Shown: positions 1 through 7,479, counted from the first letter of the stretch. The stretch: DNA of 12,033 nt from an uncultured Clostridium sp. (GCA_946498265.1 CAMMNR010000040.1:1-12033), one strand, 5' to 3'. The notes: a model not told the origin generated them from the sequence alone. Numbers and translations are program-made.

Positions 1-452
1 TCGGTTAATGTTTTATCTGGTATTTTAAGCTCGAGAAGGTCGTTTATTCTCATATTTGGCTGTGTAGCAGAACTACCAGAAATACTTTCTATAAAATCAG
101 AATATTGTTTAGTTTGCAAATAACAATAAACAAAATAAGGTAGTGCTTTACTTGTATCAACTCTTAATCTTATAAGTCCATTATTATATACCGATTTTAA
201 GTTTTTAGAAACAAAAAAATTTACACCGATTGTTGAACCCGTACGAGCAATTATAATATCATCTTTTTTCAAAGAAAAAGCTTTGCGGTTCTCTTCTGAA
301 ACAATAGTGTTTCCCCATCTATCAAAGTCTTTAGATTGAGAAATGTCTTGTATTCTTAAACATTTCAATCCTGTTTCCTCTAAAACAATAGGTGCTCTCT
401 GTATAGCATCTAAACCTGTATTTGCAGATTCAATAATATTTTTTAGTAACAT
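1..452 (-). CDS. hsdS: Type I restriction specificity subunit (HsdS), N-terminal target-recognition module, cut by the window edge
   Basis: Translating the minus strand from ATG 452 gives 150 open codons that run off the left edge. The product begins MLLKNIIESANTGLDAIQR and contains LRIQDISQ, then DDIIIARTGSTIG, and near the edge SATQPNMRIND followed by LELKIP. This is the usual course of an HsdS target-recognition domain: a conserved entry, a variable DNA-reading core with the 'IIARTGSTIG' turn, and an exit helix leading to the central conserved region. HsdS chooses the DNA target for the HsdM methylase (and HsdR when present). A GGAGG at 457-461 lies 4 nt before the ATG and fixes the start. 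The gene is codirectional with hsdM but separated from it by the oppositely oriented module at 473-925, so readthrough from hsdM is the likely source of mRNA. The remainder (central region, second module) should lie left of the window. Confidence 0.85.
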   Translation of the reverse strand, partial: MLLKNIIESANTGLDAIQRAPIVLEETGLKCLRIQDISQSKDFDRWGNTIVSEENRKAFSLKKDDIIIARTGSTIGVNFFVSKNLKSVYNNGLIRLRVDTSKALPYFVYCYLQTKQYSDFIESISGSSATQPNMRINDLLELKIPDKTLT

Positions 453-456
453 AAAA

Positions 457-466
457 CCTCCAGGAG
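457..466. promoter_or_regulatory. Shared bidirectional Shine-Dalgarno between divergent hsdS modules
   Basis: Only 20 bp separate the two start codons (452 minus, 473 plus). In this gap CCTCCAGGAG gives GGAGG to the minus gene (4 nt from its ATG) and AGGAG to the plus gene (6 nt from its ATG). The core CTCC-A-GGAG at 458-466 is a perfect inverted repeat. There is no room for promoters, so each module carries its own ribosome site but must be transcribed from outside. Confidence 0.75.
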
Positions 467-472
467 TATTAA

Positions 473-925
473 ATGAAATATAAATTAAAACAAATAGCTG
501 AAATTATAAATGGTTCAACACCATCTACATCGAATTCAGAATATTGGGACGGCGATATAAGTTGGATCACACCTAAAGATATGTCTTTACAAATGAAAAG
601 ATATATCTCTAACGGAGGAAGAAACATTACTCAAAAGGGTTATGATTCTTGCTCAACAACACTTGTTCCTAAAGACACAATCCTATTAACTTCAAGAGCC
701 CCTATAGGATATATTTCTATAGCTCAAAACGAATTATGTACGAATCAAGGATTTAAGTCGATAATTTGTGGAGATAAAGTATTGCCTTTGTTTATGTATT
801 ATTGGCTATCTACAAAAGTTGATTTTTTAAAATCAATTTCTAATGGAGCAACATTTAAAGAACTTTCAAAACAAGCTTTAGAAAATGTTGAAATAGACTT
901 GCCTAATTCAGCAACACATAGTTGA
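473..925 (+). CDS. hsdS: HsdS target-recognition module, truncated and probably silent
   Basis: 150 codons starting MKYKLKQIAEIINGSTPSTS, then EYWDGDISWITPKD, LLTSRAPIGYISIAQNELCTNQGF, and a late FKELSKQALENVEIDLP. This is a textbook Type I specificity module of a different sequence class from the minus-strand one. A full HsdS has about 400 residues with two such modules. This reading frame ends 7 residues after the final 'LP', exactly where the central conserved region should start. The TGA stop lies 2 bp from the hsdM stop, tail to tail. AGGAG at 462-466 sets the start. No promoter is visible on the plus strand, because upstream is the coding body of the other module. It could be a stored module of an invertible cassette or a relic of a partial deletion. 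Confidence 0.85.
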   Translation: MKYKLKQIAEIINGSTPSTSNSEYWDGDISWITPKDMSLQMKRYISNGGRNITQKGYDSCSTTLVPKDTILLTSRAPIGYISIAQNELCTNQGFKSIICGDKVLPLFMYYWLSTKVDFLKSISNGATFKELSKQALENVEIDLPNSATHS

Positions 926-927
926 CA

Positions 928-2406
928 CTATTTAATCTCGTTCTTTAGTATTTCTCTTACTTTTTCTTCTAACTCTTTGCTTTCGTCCATAAGGGTAAAG
1001 AGTTCAGTAGCAGTTTGTTTTAATTGCTCATTAAGTTCTTCTTCAGATAATTGGTTAGAATTATCAACACCAACATATCTTCCAGGATTTAATGAATAAT
1101 CTTTTTCTTTTATTTCTTCTAAACTTGCTTTATTGCAGAAGCCAAGTTTATTTTCATATCCTTCATCATTTTTATATTTATGATAAGTTTCTGCAATTAA
1201 GTCAATTTCACTATCTTCAAACTTTCTTAATTTACGAGAAATCATTGTTCCAAGTTTAGTAGCATTTATAAATAAAACATCTGTATCAACTTTTGCTTTA
1301 TTTAAAATCCAGCATTGAACGCTAATTCCTGTATTAGAGAACATTTTGTCCGGCAAATCAATAATCGCATCAACTTTACCAGCTTCAAGCATTGCTTTTC
1401 TAACTTTTCTATCATCTTCAGTGTTGCTTGTTGTTGCACCATTTGGCATAAGAATAGCAGCTTTTCCTTTTGGGGCAAGTTTGGCATACATAAGTTCTAA
1501 CCAAGCATAGTTTGCATTTTTAACATCTGGTTTTCCAAATACCCATCTTGGATCACCTTCAAGAGATGGCTTCCAATAATCTTTGATATTGTAAGGTGGG
1601 TTAGCAAGGATAAAATCTGCTCTTAATGATTTATGTAAATCGTCAGTGAATGAATCACCATTTCTTTCACCTAAATTTCCAGCAAGTCCACGAATAGCAA
1701 GGTTCATTTTTGCCATTTTCCAAGTTCCAGGATTGCTTTCTTGACCATAAATAGAAATATCATCAACATTTCCTCTATGTTCTTTAACGAATTTAGAACA
1801 TTGAACAAACATACCACCAGAACCACAGCAAGGGTCAAAAACTCTGCCTTTATATGGTTGCAAAATTTCAACCATCATTTCAACAATAGATTGAGGAGTA
1901 AAGAACTCGCCACCTTTTTGAGGGATATATGTTGCAAAAGCACCAATGTAGTATTCATAGATTTGACCGAAGAAATCACCATCAGCATCTTCCATTTTAA
2001 GGTGGGTAGTGAAGAAGTCCACAAGTTCACCTAAAGCAACTTTGTCTAATTCGCTTTTTGAATATGTTTTAGGAAGAATGCCTTTTAATTCATAGTTTTT
2101 CTTTTCAAGTTCATCAAATGCCTCATCAATCTTTTGCCCCAAACTTTCATCTTTTGAATAAGATGCAATGTAAGGCCAAAGTGCTTTTTCTGGGACAATG
2201 AATACATGTTCTGCGATGTAGTAATCTTCATCATGTTCACGACCATCTCCGAAAGCTTTTAATTCATTAAATTTAGCCAAATATTTATCACTAACATATT
2301 TTAAGAAAACTAAACCTAATACAACATTTTTATAATCTGCTGGGTCGCACTTATCCCTTAATTTAACAGCAGCACCCCATAGCACTTTTTCATCAATTTT
2401 AGCCAT
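928..2406 (-). CDS. hsdM: Type I restriction-modification DNA adenine methylase subunit (HsdM)
   Basis: The 492-residue length is normal for HsdM. It transfers methyl from S-adenosylmethionine to N6 of adenine in the site chosen by HsdS, in an HsdM2-HsdS complex. The N-terminal helical domain (about 8-150) is followed by the Rossmann methylase domain: FFTP at 168-171, motif I FDPCCGSGGM at about 190-199 for cofactor binding, and catalytic motif IV NPPY at 269-272. The C-terminal tail from about 455 is charged and likely coiled, typical for contact with HsdS. AAGGAG at 2412-2417 lies 5 nt before the ATG. It has its own extended -10 promoter and is insulated by a terminator from the helicase gene upstream. 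An hsdS would normally follow within a few bases; here the opposing half-gene intervenes. No HsdR is in the window, so the system may only methylate, or hsdR may lie left of base 1. Confidence 0.96.
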   Translation of the reverse strand: MAKIDEKVLWGAAVKLRDKCDPADYKNVVLGLVFLKYVSDKYLAKFNELKAFGDGREHDEDYYIAEHVFIVPEKALWPYIASYSKDESLGQKIDEAFDELEKKNYELKGILPKTYSKSELDKVALGELVDFFTTHLKMEDADGDFFGQIYEYYIGAFATYIPQKGGEFFTPQSIVEMMVEILQPYKGRVFDPCCGSGGMFVQCSKFVKEHRGNVDDISIYGQESNPGTWKMAKMNLAIRGLAGNLGERNGDSFTDDLHKSLRADFILANPPYNIKDYWKPSLEGDPRWVFGKPDVKNANYAWLELMYAKLAPKGKAAILMPNGATTSNTEDDRKVRKAMLEAGKVDAIIDLPDKMFSNTGISVQCWILNKAKVDTDVLFINATKLGTMISRKLRKFEDSEIDLIAETYHKYKNDEGYENKLGFCNKASLEEIKEKDYSLNPGRYVGVDNSNQLSEEELNEQLKQTATELFTLMDESKELEEKVREILKNEIK

Positions 2407-2452
2407 TTTTACTCCTTATAGTTCTATATAATTAAAACTATGTGTCATTGTC

Positions 2453-2461
2453 ATTATAACA
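2453..2461 (-). promoter_or_regulatory. Extended -10 promoter of hsdM
   Basis: On the minus strand TGTTATAAT occupies 2461-2453, a perfect -10 hexamer with the extended TG. No good -35 stands 16-18 bp upstream (best match TACAAA-like), as is common for extended -10 promoters. Just downstream is a tandem ATGACA-ATGACA. The start of transcription would fall about 40 bp before the hsdM ATG. Confidence 0.6.
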
Positions 2462-2487
2462 CAAATTTTATTTTTTTGTATTAATTA

Positions 2488-2525
2488 TCAAACAAAAAAC
2501 AGCAAAAATCTCAATTTTGCTGTTT
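2488..2525 (-). terminator. Rho-independent terminator after the helicase gene
   Basis: Perfect 11-bp stem: AAACAGCAAAA at 2497-2507 pairs with TTTTGCTGTTT at 2515-2525 around a 7-nt loop. Read on the minus strand, the stem runs into a T-rich tract (TTTTTTGTTT). It lies 25 bp after the helicase stop. A second, all A/T hairpin (2537-2546 with 2550-2559) overlaps the helicase stop codon. The helicase and hsdM are therefore separate units. Confidence 0.8.
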
Positions 2526-2549
2526 ATAAATTTAAAATTTTATTAATTT

Positions 2550-5500
2550 TTAATAAAATAATTTTTGAATTTCAATAATTGCCTTTTTATTAAACTGTTT
2601 TGTTGCAACATCATACAAATATGGAATAATTAAAACATCTTCATGCTTATCTATAAAAATTTCAGGATTTCCACGTGGTTTTAGAATATTAACTATTAGT
2701 GCTACATCACCGCCACAATCTTTTAATTTGTTTCTTACATCTTCCACTTTTGTAACCCTATTGAAATCTTTGTATCCACTAAAATTTTTAAAGTCAACAA
2801 ATACCTTGTCCTTGTAAAAATCAAACTTCTCATATCTTTCATTGTTTCTAATTTTTTGAAGTTCTATATTCAAAAATTCTTTAAAAATAAACTCTCCAAC
2901 TACTTCCCCCAAAGCCCCTTTGTAAATGCTGTTAAACATTTCAGGAGATAAGATATACTTATTAGGAATAAAGTTTGTTGCATAATTTTTTTCTATAAAG
3001 AAATCTCTGACTCTTGGTATCTGTAAAAGATCTTTTAAATTTGTGGTGCTTTCCCCTATTACATCTCCAACAACAGAATTGAACCCAAACTTCTTATTTT
3101 CCTTATCATAACTATAACTTGTGTTTTGATTTGGCAATTCTATATATGCGCTATATATTTCTGTTGGAGAGTCTATTGTAGGATGTCTAAGCATTTGATC
3201 TCTCAAACTTTCCCATTTGTAAATATTATCATTTTTAAAATCTAAAAGTTTTTTAATATAAGATTTACTGGACTTATTAATAAGCTGCGCTTTATTTTCT
3301 AAATCATTTTGACTAAAATCTACACTCTCCTCAATTTTTTCAAGAAATTTAGAAAATTCTGGGTTAAGTAAAAGATGCTTGTAATATTTTTTTACTCCTT
3401 TTAATTCTTCCAACAAAGCTTTATCATAATAAATATGAATATCTTTAGATTTATTCTTTGTTCTGCATATTCGTCCTACAGCTTGTTGTACAAGTTTAGC
3501 AGTATGTAATTTTAAATTTTTAGAGTTGGTTGGTGTAGAAAACGAATTAAATTTAATACCATGATAAGTTTCAAATCCTTCTTTTATATCTCTATAGGCC
3601 TCTTCATTTGTAATATCACCAGACTCTTCCAATACTTTCACCTGGTATAAATATCTGATAAATTGCTCTTCTTCTATTATCTCGTTATTCATGTTTACAA
3701 AAACATTTGTTGGTTTATCTACATAGATAGCATCAAAATCTTTGTATTCATCTTGATATTCAAGATTATTAATGGAGACATAGTCAATCCCTTTAATGAA
3801 ATTTCTTGGAATTTTATATTGTATATTTTGACCTGCACCTAATGTTTGATATGCCGAAACAAGAAAAACCTTCTCCCCATTACTTAATTTTTTTTCAATC
3901 TCTTTTTTCTTGTTGTCATAAGTTTCTATATCTCCAAATAAACTATCAATATTTGCCACTATATTAAATTGCTTACATAATTCATCAAAAACACTTTTTG
4001 CAAAAACAAAATCAAATGCGAAATCGTTTTCTTTCAAAAGTTTACTTGTTAAAAATAAGAATGAATACATGTGAGAGTTTTTCACAAATTCTCTCATACA
4101 CAAAAACAATTTTATATATCTGATTTTTATGTATGTTTTTAGATTCTCAAATTTATTTTTAATTATTTTTTGGATATCATTGCTAAAACTATTTATATGC
4201 TTTTCCAAATTTAATTCATCTACACTTATTGCTTCTAGTAATATATTTACTTTATCATATTCACTAGTTTGTCTATTAAAATATTCTTTTAATTCATCTC
4301 TTTCTTCCTTACTTAAATGTTTAAATTTTTTACCTAATTTGATTTCCAAATAATTTATATCAAAATTTCCTGTTGATGTTCTTAAAGATGAAGATGCAGA
4401 AATCCCCACCACTTTGGCTTTATTACACAATCCTAAAAGGATTTTTTCTGGAGTTTCATCAACTGTCACATAATCTATTTTAGATTGTGTGTCATGCGTA
4501 TCGCTATCAATAATACTATAATATCTAAATCCTTTTTCATTACAAGAAAAATCTAAATCATCAGACAATGTATTACTGCTAAGCTCTCTAGTTTTCTTTC
4601 TTCTAACAATAGCTTTCGTAAGATAATTTAAATATCTTCCTTCTATTCCAAATTCTGCAAGGACTGTCCTAACACATGCATCATCTGAAATTAAATTCAA
4701 ATCTTCTTTTAATTCAATTTTGAGTTGTTTATAATTATTAGCAATAAAACCGACACCAATTTGAAAATAATTAATGAAGTTTTTTATGTCAAATAGAAGA
4801 TCCTTCAGCTCATCTCTATCCTCTTTTTTATTTTCGACTGGTTCAATTTGATTTATTCTATCTGTTTTATTTGTCTTTAATAACAGATAATTATTTTTTG
4901 AAGGTAATATACTTATAAACCTATAATCCTGAAACAAGAAATAGGCATCATCTTTTGGATTTCCAACCAACTTGTGTAAAAATTGCAAATTATATTTGTC
5001 TTTGATTTCATCCGCCCTATTTTTAAATTTTTCTATTATTTCGCTAGGATTATAATAGTTCTCAAATATTTTCTTTTTATCAACATTGTACTGAGAAGGA
5101 GTCATTAATTTTTTTGTAAAATCACAAACAGTAAGCCCTGCATATATCATATGGAAAAGATCTAACATCCCAATTTTATTATTTAAAGAACTTCTTATTA
5201 TATTATTTAAAATATTTTCTTTTGCCGAATCAAACTCGTCAATAAAAATTATTGCATCCCTAACAATGTCATCACTTAAAATAGTATATGAAGGTTTGAT
5301 TATCGTGGAGTTCATTGCTAAAAATTTATCAACGGTCATAAAAATTATCTTAGCGCTATCTGTCATTACAGAAGGATATAATTTAATAATCCATGAATTT
5401 TCCTCTTGAACAAATTTTAATCTTTCTTCATAGTTCCTTTTTTCACCTTTTTCATTATATATAACATAAGATTCTAAATTAGACCTAAATTTATGTTCCC

Positions 5501-5921
5501 ACTCTTCTCTTAAATTTTCAACTGCCTCAGCCTTAAACTCTGAATTTAATTTTTTTGTTTCTATAATTTTAATAAGTGTTTTGATATGTTTTGTAGTCTT
5601 ATCATTTTTTATTTTGCCAGGAATTTCTTTGTATGTTTCATTGAAATTTTCTATAAGCATATCTATATTGCTTTTTATATACAAAACATCTTTCTTGAAT
5701 TCTTCATTTTTTCCATCATCAAAAAATTTCCTTTTTAAATCATCATACCCTAAATTTTTTTTAAGTGGTGTAATAAAGAATATCTTTTTATTAAGGATCT
5801 TATACTTATTATATATAAAATCAATAACATTATAAGTCTTGCCACTTCCAGTAGGCATATCTATTAAAACGATTCCATTTTCACAATCATCTAGACAGTA
5901 TTTCTTAAGAATATTTTGCAT
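2550..5921 (-). CDS. Large SF2 (DEAD/DEAH-like) helicase with C-terminal PD-(D/E)XK-type nuclease motif
   Basis: 1123 residues from ATG 5921. The open frame extends to a TTG at 5954, but GAGGTG at 5925-5930 precedes the ATG, and the only good promoter would start mRNA about 8 nt before the TTG, so I prefer the ATG. Walker A MPTGSGKT is at about 22-29, Walker B IIFIDEFDSA at about 224-233 (DEFD in place of DEAD/DEAH), and motif VI AVGRICRT at about 812-820 supplies arginine fingers; FLVSAYQTLGAGQN resembles motif V. The long insert between Walker B and the second RecA domain is unusual. Near the C-terminus (about 1030-1045), FDFYKDKVFVDFKNF fits a PD-(D/E)XK active site (D...D-x-K). HsdR normally has its nuclease at the N-terminus, so this is not a standard HsdR. 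I do not recognise a named family; a nuclease-helicase anti-phage function is inferred from architecture and from hsd genes next door. Confidence 0.8.
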   Translation of the reverse strand: MQNILKKYCLDDCENGIVLIDMPTGSGKTYNVIDFIYNKYKILNKKIFFITPLKKNLGYDDLKRKFFDDGKNEEFKKDVLYIKSNIDMLIENFNETYKEIPGKIKNDKTTKHIKTLIKIIETKKLNSEFKAEAVENLREEWEHKFRSNLESYVIYNEKGEKRNYEERLKFVQEENSWIIKLYPSVMTDSAKIIFMTVDKFLAMNSTIIKPSYTILSDDIVRDAIIFIDEFDSAKENILNNIIRSSLNNKIGMLDLFHMIYAGLTVCDFTKKLMTPSQYNVDKKKIFENYYNPSEIIEKFKNRADEIKDKYNLQFLHKLVGNPKDDAYFLFQDYRFISILPSKNNYLLLKTNKTDRINQIEPVENKKEDRDELKDLLFDIKNFINYFQIGVGFIANNYKQLKIELKEDLNLISDDACVRTVLAEFGIEGRYLNYLTKAIVRRKKTRELSSNTLSDDLDFSCNEKGFRYYSIIDSDTHDTQSKIDYVTVDETPEKILLGLCNKAKVVGISASSSLRTSTGNFDINYLEIKLGKKFKHLSKEERDELKEYFNRQTSEYDKVNILLEAISVDELNLEKHINSFSNDIQKIIKNKFENLKTYIKIRYIKLFLCMREFVKNSHMYSFLFLTSKLLKENDFAFDFVFAKSVFDELCKQFNIVANIDSLFGDIETYDNKKKEIEKKLSNGEKVFLVSAYQTLGAGQNIQYKIPRNFIKGIDYVSINNLEYQDEYKDFDAIYVDKPTNVFVNMNNEIIEEEQFIRYLYQVKVLEESGDITNEEAYRDIKEGFETYHGIKFNSFSTPTNSKNLKLHTAKLVQQAVGRICRTKNKSKDIHIYYDKALLEELKGVKKYYKHLLLNPEFSKFLEKIEESVDFSQNDLENKAQLINKSSKSYIKKLLDFKNDNIYKWESLRDQMLRHPTIDSPTEIYSAYIELPNQNTSYSYDKENKKFGFNSVVGDVIGESTTNLKDLLQIPRVRDFFIEKNYATNFIPNKYILSPEMFNSIYKGALGEVVGEFIFKEFLNIELQKIRNNERYEKFDFYKDKVFVDFKNFSGYKDFNRVTKVEDVRNKLKDCGGDVALIVNILKPRGNPEIFIDKHEDVLIIPYLYDVATKQFNKKAIIEIQKLFY

Positions 5922-5969
5922 AAGCACCTCAATTGTATTATTTAAGCTAATCAAATCAATTCTTGTATA

Positions 5970-5978
5970 ATTATAACA
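5970..5978 (-). promoter_or_regulatory. Extended -10 promoter of the helicase gene
   Basis: On the minus strand TGTTATAAT lies at 5978-5970, the same nine bases as the hsdM promoter. It is embedded in a near-palindrome (5964-5978), so the plus strand also shows TGTATAAT. The expected transcription start lies about 40 nt upstream of the preferred ATG at 5921, and only about 8 nt before the alternative TTG, which supports the ATG start. Confidence 0.55.
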
Positions 5979-6043
5979 TATTTCCGCTTAATTTTATAGA
6001 AATTTTGGAAAGTTTTATATGGCATTTTAGCAACAAATAATTA

Positions 6044-6072
6044 TTAAAATCAATTAATTCAATATCTATATT
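6044..6072 (+). promoter_or_regulatory. Possible tyrS promoter
   Basis: TTAAAA at 6044-6049 and TATATT at 6067-6072 are separated by 17 bp. Transcription would begin near 6079 and give a leader of about 150 nt that contains all the hairpins described below. The -35 match is only 4 of 6. A TATAAT at 5966-5971 overlapping the helicase promoter is an alternative that would give a longer leader. Confidence 0.4.
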
Positions 6073-6096
6073 TTATTAACAAAAATTTACAGTCTG

Positions 6097-6153
6097 TATC
6101 GGCAATGGAGTCAATTTGTTTACAAGTAAAAATTGCCGATAACGGCAATTTTT
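6097..6153 (+). promoter_or_regulatory. tyrS leader: competing antiterminator and terminator hairpins
   Basis: Three segments share one pairing partner. Segment A TATCGGCAAT (6097-6106) is perfectly complementary over 10 bp to segment B ATTGCCGATA (6132-6141). B is also part of the left arm of an 11-bp perfect hairpin, AAAAATTGCCG (6128-6138) with CGGCAATTTTT (6143-6153), loop ATAA, ending in five T. A:B and B:C cannot form together, the layout of a transcription attenuator. No T-box consensus (GGTGGNACCGCG-like) is visible, so what senses tyrosine or charging, if anything, is unknown. The hairpin could also be a plain terminator left from a former upstream gene. Confidence 0.5.
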
Positions 6154-6160
6154 GAAAACA

Positions 6161-6178
6161 TACGCCCGTTTGGGCGTA
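6161..6178 (+). other. Second, GC-rich leader hairpin upstream of tyrS
   Basis: TACGCCC (6161-6167) pairs perfectly with GGGCGTA (6172-6178) around loop GTTT. It is the most GC-rich stem in the intergenic region. It is followed by A4-C-A2 and then a T-rich stretch, so it is not a canonical terminator. It sits 51 bp before the tyrS start and may be part of the same regulatory leader. Confidence 0.45.
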
Positions 6179-6229
6179 AAAACAATTTTATTTTTTAAGA
6201 AAATTTTATAGAATAAAAAGGAGTAAATT

Positions 6230-7462
6230 ATGAAATTTAAAAATAATGCTTTTAACGAGCTAGAAAATAGGGGTTTTGTTTTCCAAGCAACAAACCTAGA
6301 AGAAACAAAAAGAATTTTAAGTGAAGCGCCTATCACCTTTTACATTGGCATTGACCCTACAGCTGATGACTTGCACATTGGACACTTTTTTGGACTTCAA
6401 ATGGCAAAGATTTTGCAAGATTGTGGGCATAGATGTATTGTGCTTGTTGGCGGAGCGACTGCTCTTATTGGAGATCCAAGTAATAAAACTGACATGAGGA
6501 AAATGCTTTCAAAAGAAGAAGTTGCCCGCAATGCAAAAGAAATTAAAGGGCTTCTTGAAAGATTCATTGTGCTTGACGGTGAAAACCCCGCAATTATTGT
6601 TGATAATGCCGATTGGCTTAAACCTATAACCTACATCGACTTTCTTCGTGATGTTGGGGTGAATTTCAATGTGAGCGAAATGTTTAAAAAAGACCTATAC
6701 AAAAATAGATTGATGCAAGGCGGACTGACCTTTATGGAAATGGGATACATGCTTATGCAGGCCTTTAATTTTGTTCATCTCAACGATAAATTTGGCTGTG
6801 TTCTTCAGATTGGTGGTTCCGATCAATGGGGGAACATTGTAGCAGGAACGGAACTCAGCCGAAAAATGAATTTTAAAGACGGAACTGAACGGCCTCTCAT
6901 GATGGGTTTAACTTGCCCTCTTCTCACCAATGCCGAAGGAATAAAAATGGGCAAAACTGAAAAAGGAACTTTATGGGTGTCAAGAAGCAAAACATCGGTG
7001 TTTGATTTCTTTCAACACTTTGTAAACTGTCTTGATGCCGATGTGGAAAGACTACTTCGTTTTTTCACAAAGATTGATGTCAAAGAAATTCAAAGAATGT
7101 GCAAGCAAGATATTGTGAAGGCTAAAAAACTCATGGCTTTTGAAGTGACCAAACTTGTTCATGGTGAACTTGAAGTTGAAAAAGCAAGAAAGACAAGCGA
7201 AGAACTTTTTTCAAAAGGAAAAGCCGATGAAAACATGCCTACCGAAGAGATTAACCTCTCCAACAATACAAATGTTGTAGATTTTCTTTCAAAGCTTTCA
7301 ATATTTAGTTCAAAATCTGAAATAAGGCGCCTTATTGAACAAAACGAAATTATTATCAATGACAAAAAAGTTGAAAGTATAGATGAAAACATAGATCCAA
7401 CAAAAAAGAAAATAATCGTTAGAAAAGGCAAAAAAAACTTTCCTAAAAGTAAAAATTTCTAA
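6230..7462 (+). CDS. tyrS: Tyrosyl-tRNA synthetase
   Basis: 410 residues, normal for bacterial TyrS. It attaches tyrosine to tRNA-Tyr in the cytoplasm using ATP. The class I signature HIGH is at 49-52 within YIGIDPTADDLHIGHF. The tyrosine/ATP-site segment QIGGSDQWGN is present, and the KMSKS-type loop reads KMGKT at about 239-243, the form expected in TyrS. A C-terminal S4 RNA-binding domain occupies about 345-405. AAGGAG at 6218-6223 lies 6 nt before the ATG. The gene stands alone on the plus strand between minus-strand accessory genes, and by eye is visibly richer in G+C than the helicase gene, as expected for a resident housekeeping gene. Its leader suggests attenuation. No convincing terminator follows its stop. 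Confidence 0.97.
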   Translation: MKFKNNAFNELENRGFVFQATNLEETKRILSEAPITFYIGIDPTADDLHIGHFFGLQMAKILQDCGHRCIVLVGGATALIGDPSNKTDMRKMLSKEEVARNAKEIKGLLERFIVLDGENPAIIVDNADWLKPITYIDFLRDVGVNFNVSEMFKKDLYKNRLMQGGLTFMEMGYMLMQAFNFVHLNDKFGCVLQIGGSDQWGNIVAGTELSRKMNFKDGTERPLMMGLTCPLLTNAEGIKMGKTEKGTLWVSRSKTSVFDFFQHFVNCLDADVERLLRFFTKIDVKEIQRMCKQDIVKAKKLMAFEVTKLVHGELEVEKARKTSEELFSKGKADENMPTEEINLSNNTNVVDFLSKLSIFSSKSEIRRLIEQNEIIINDKKVESIDENIDPTKKKIIVRKGKKNFPKSKNF

Positions 7463-7479
7463 CAATAATAATTGATATT

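Noticed and set aside
473..925. Plus hsdS module as a complete small half-HsdS
   Set aside because: It lacks the conserved dimerising helix that half-HsdS proteins carry after the recognition module; the frame stops right after the exit 'LP'.
1741..2034. Plus-strand open frame inside hsdM
   Set aside because: Antisense to the conserved methylase domain, no ribosome site.
2550..5921. Helicase as HsdR of the Type I system
   Set aside because: HsdR carries its nuclease domain at the N-terminus before the helicase; here Walker A is at about residue 22 and the nuclease motif is at the C-terminus, and the gene is transcriptionally separate from hsdM.
5922..5954. TTG 5954 as the helicase start
   Set aside because: No ribosome site, and too close to the predicted transcription start; ATG 5921 has GAGGTG at good spacing.
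5955..6229. T-box riboswitch upstream of tyrS
   Set aside because: Searched for the T-box consensus and the stem I arrangement; not found, although the competing hairpins mimic one.
6076..6336. Minus-strand open frame of 86 codons over the tyrS leader and start
   Set aside because: It runs antisense to tyrS and through the leader hairpins, has no ribosome site, and its sequence has no protein-like features; a shadow frame.
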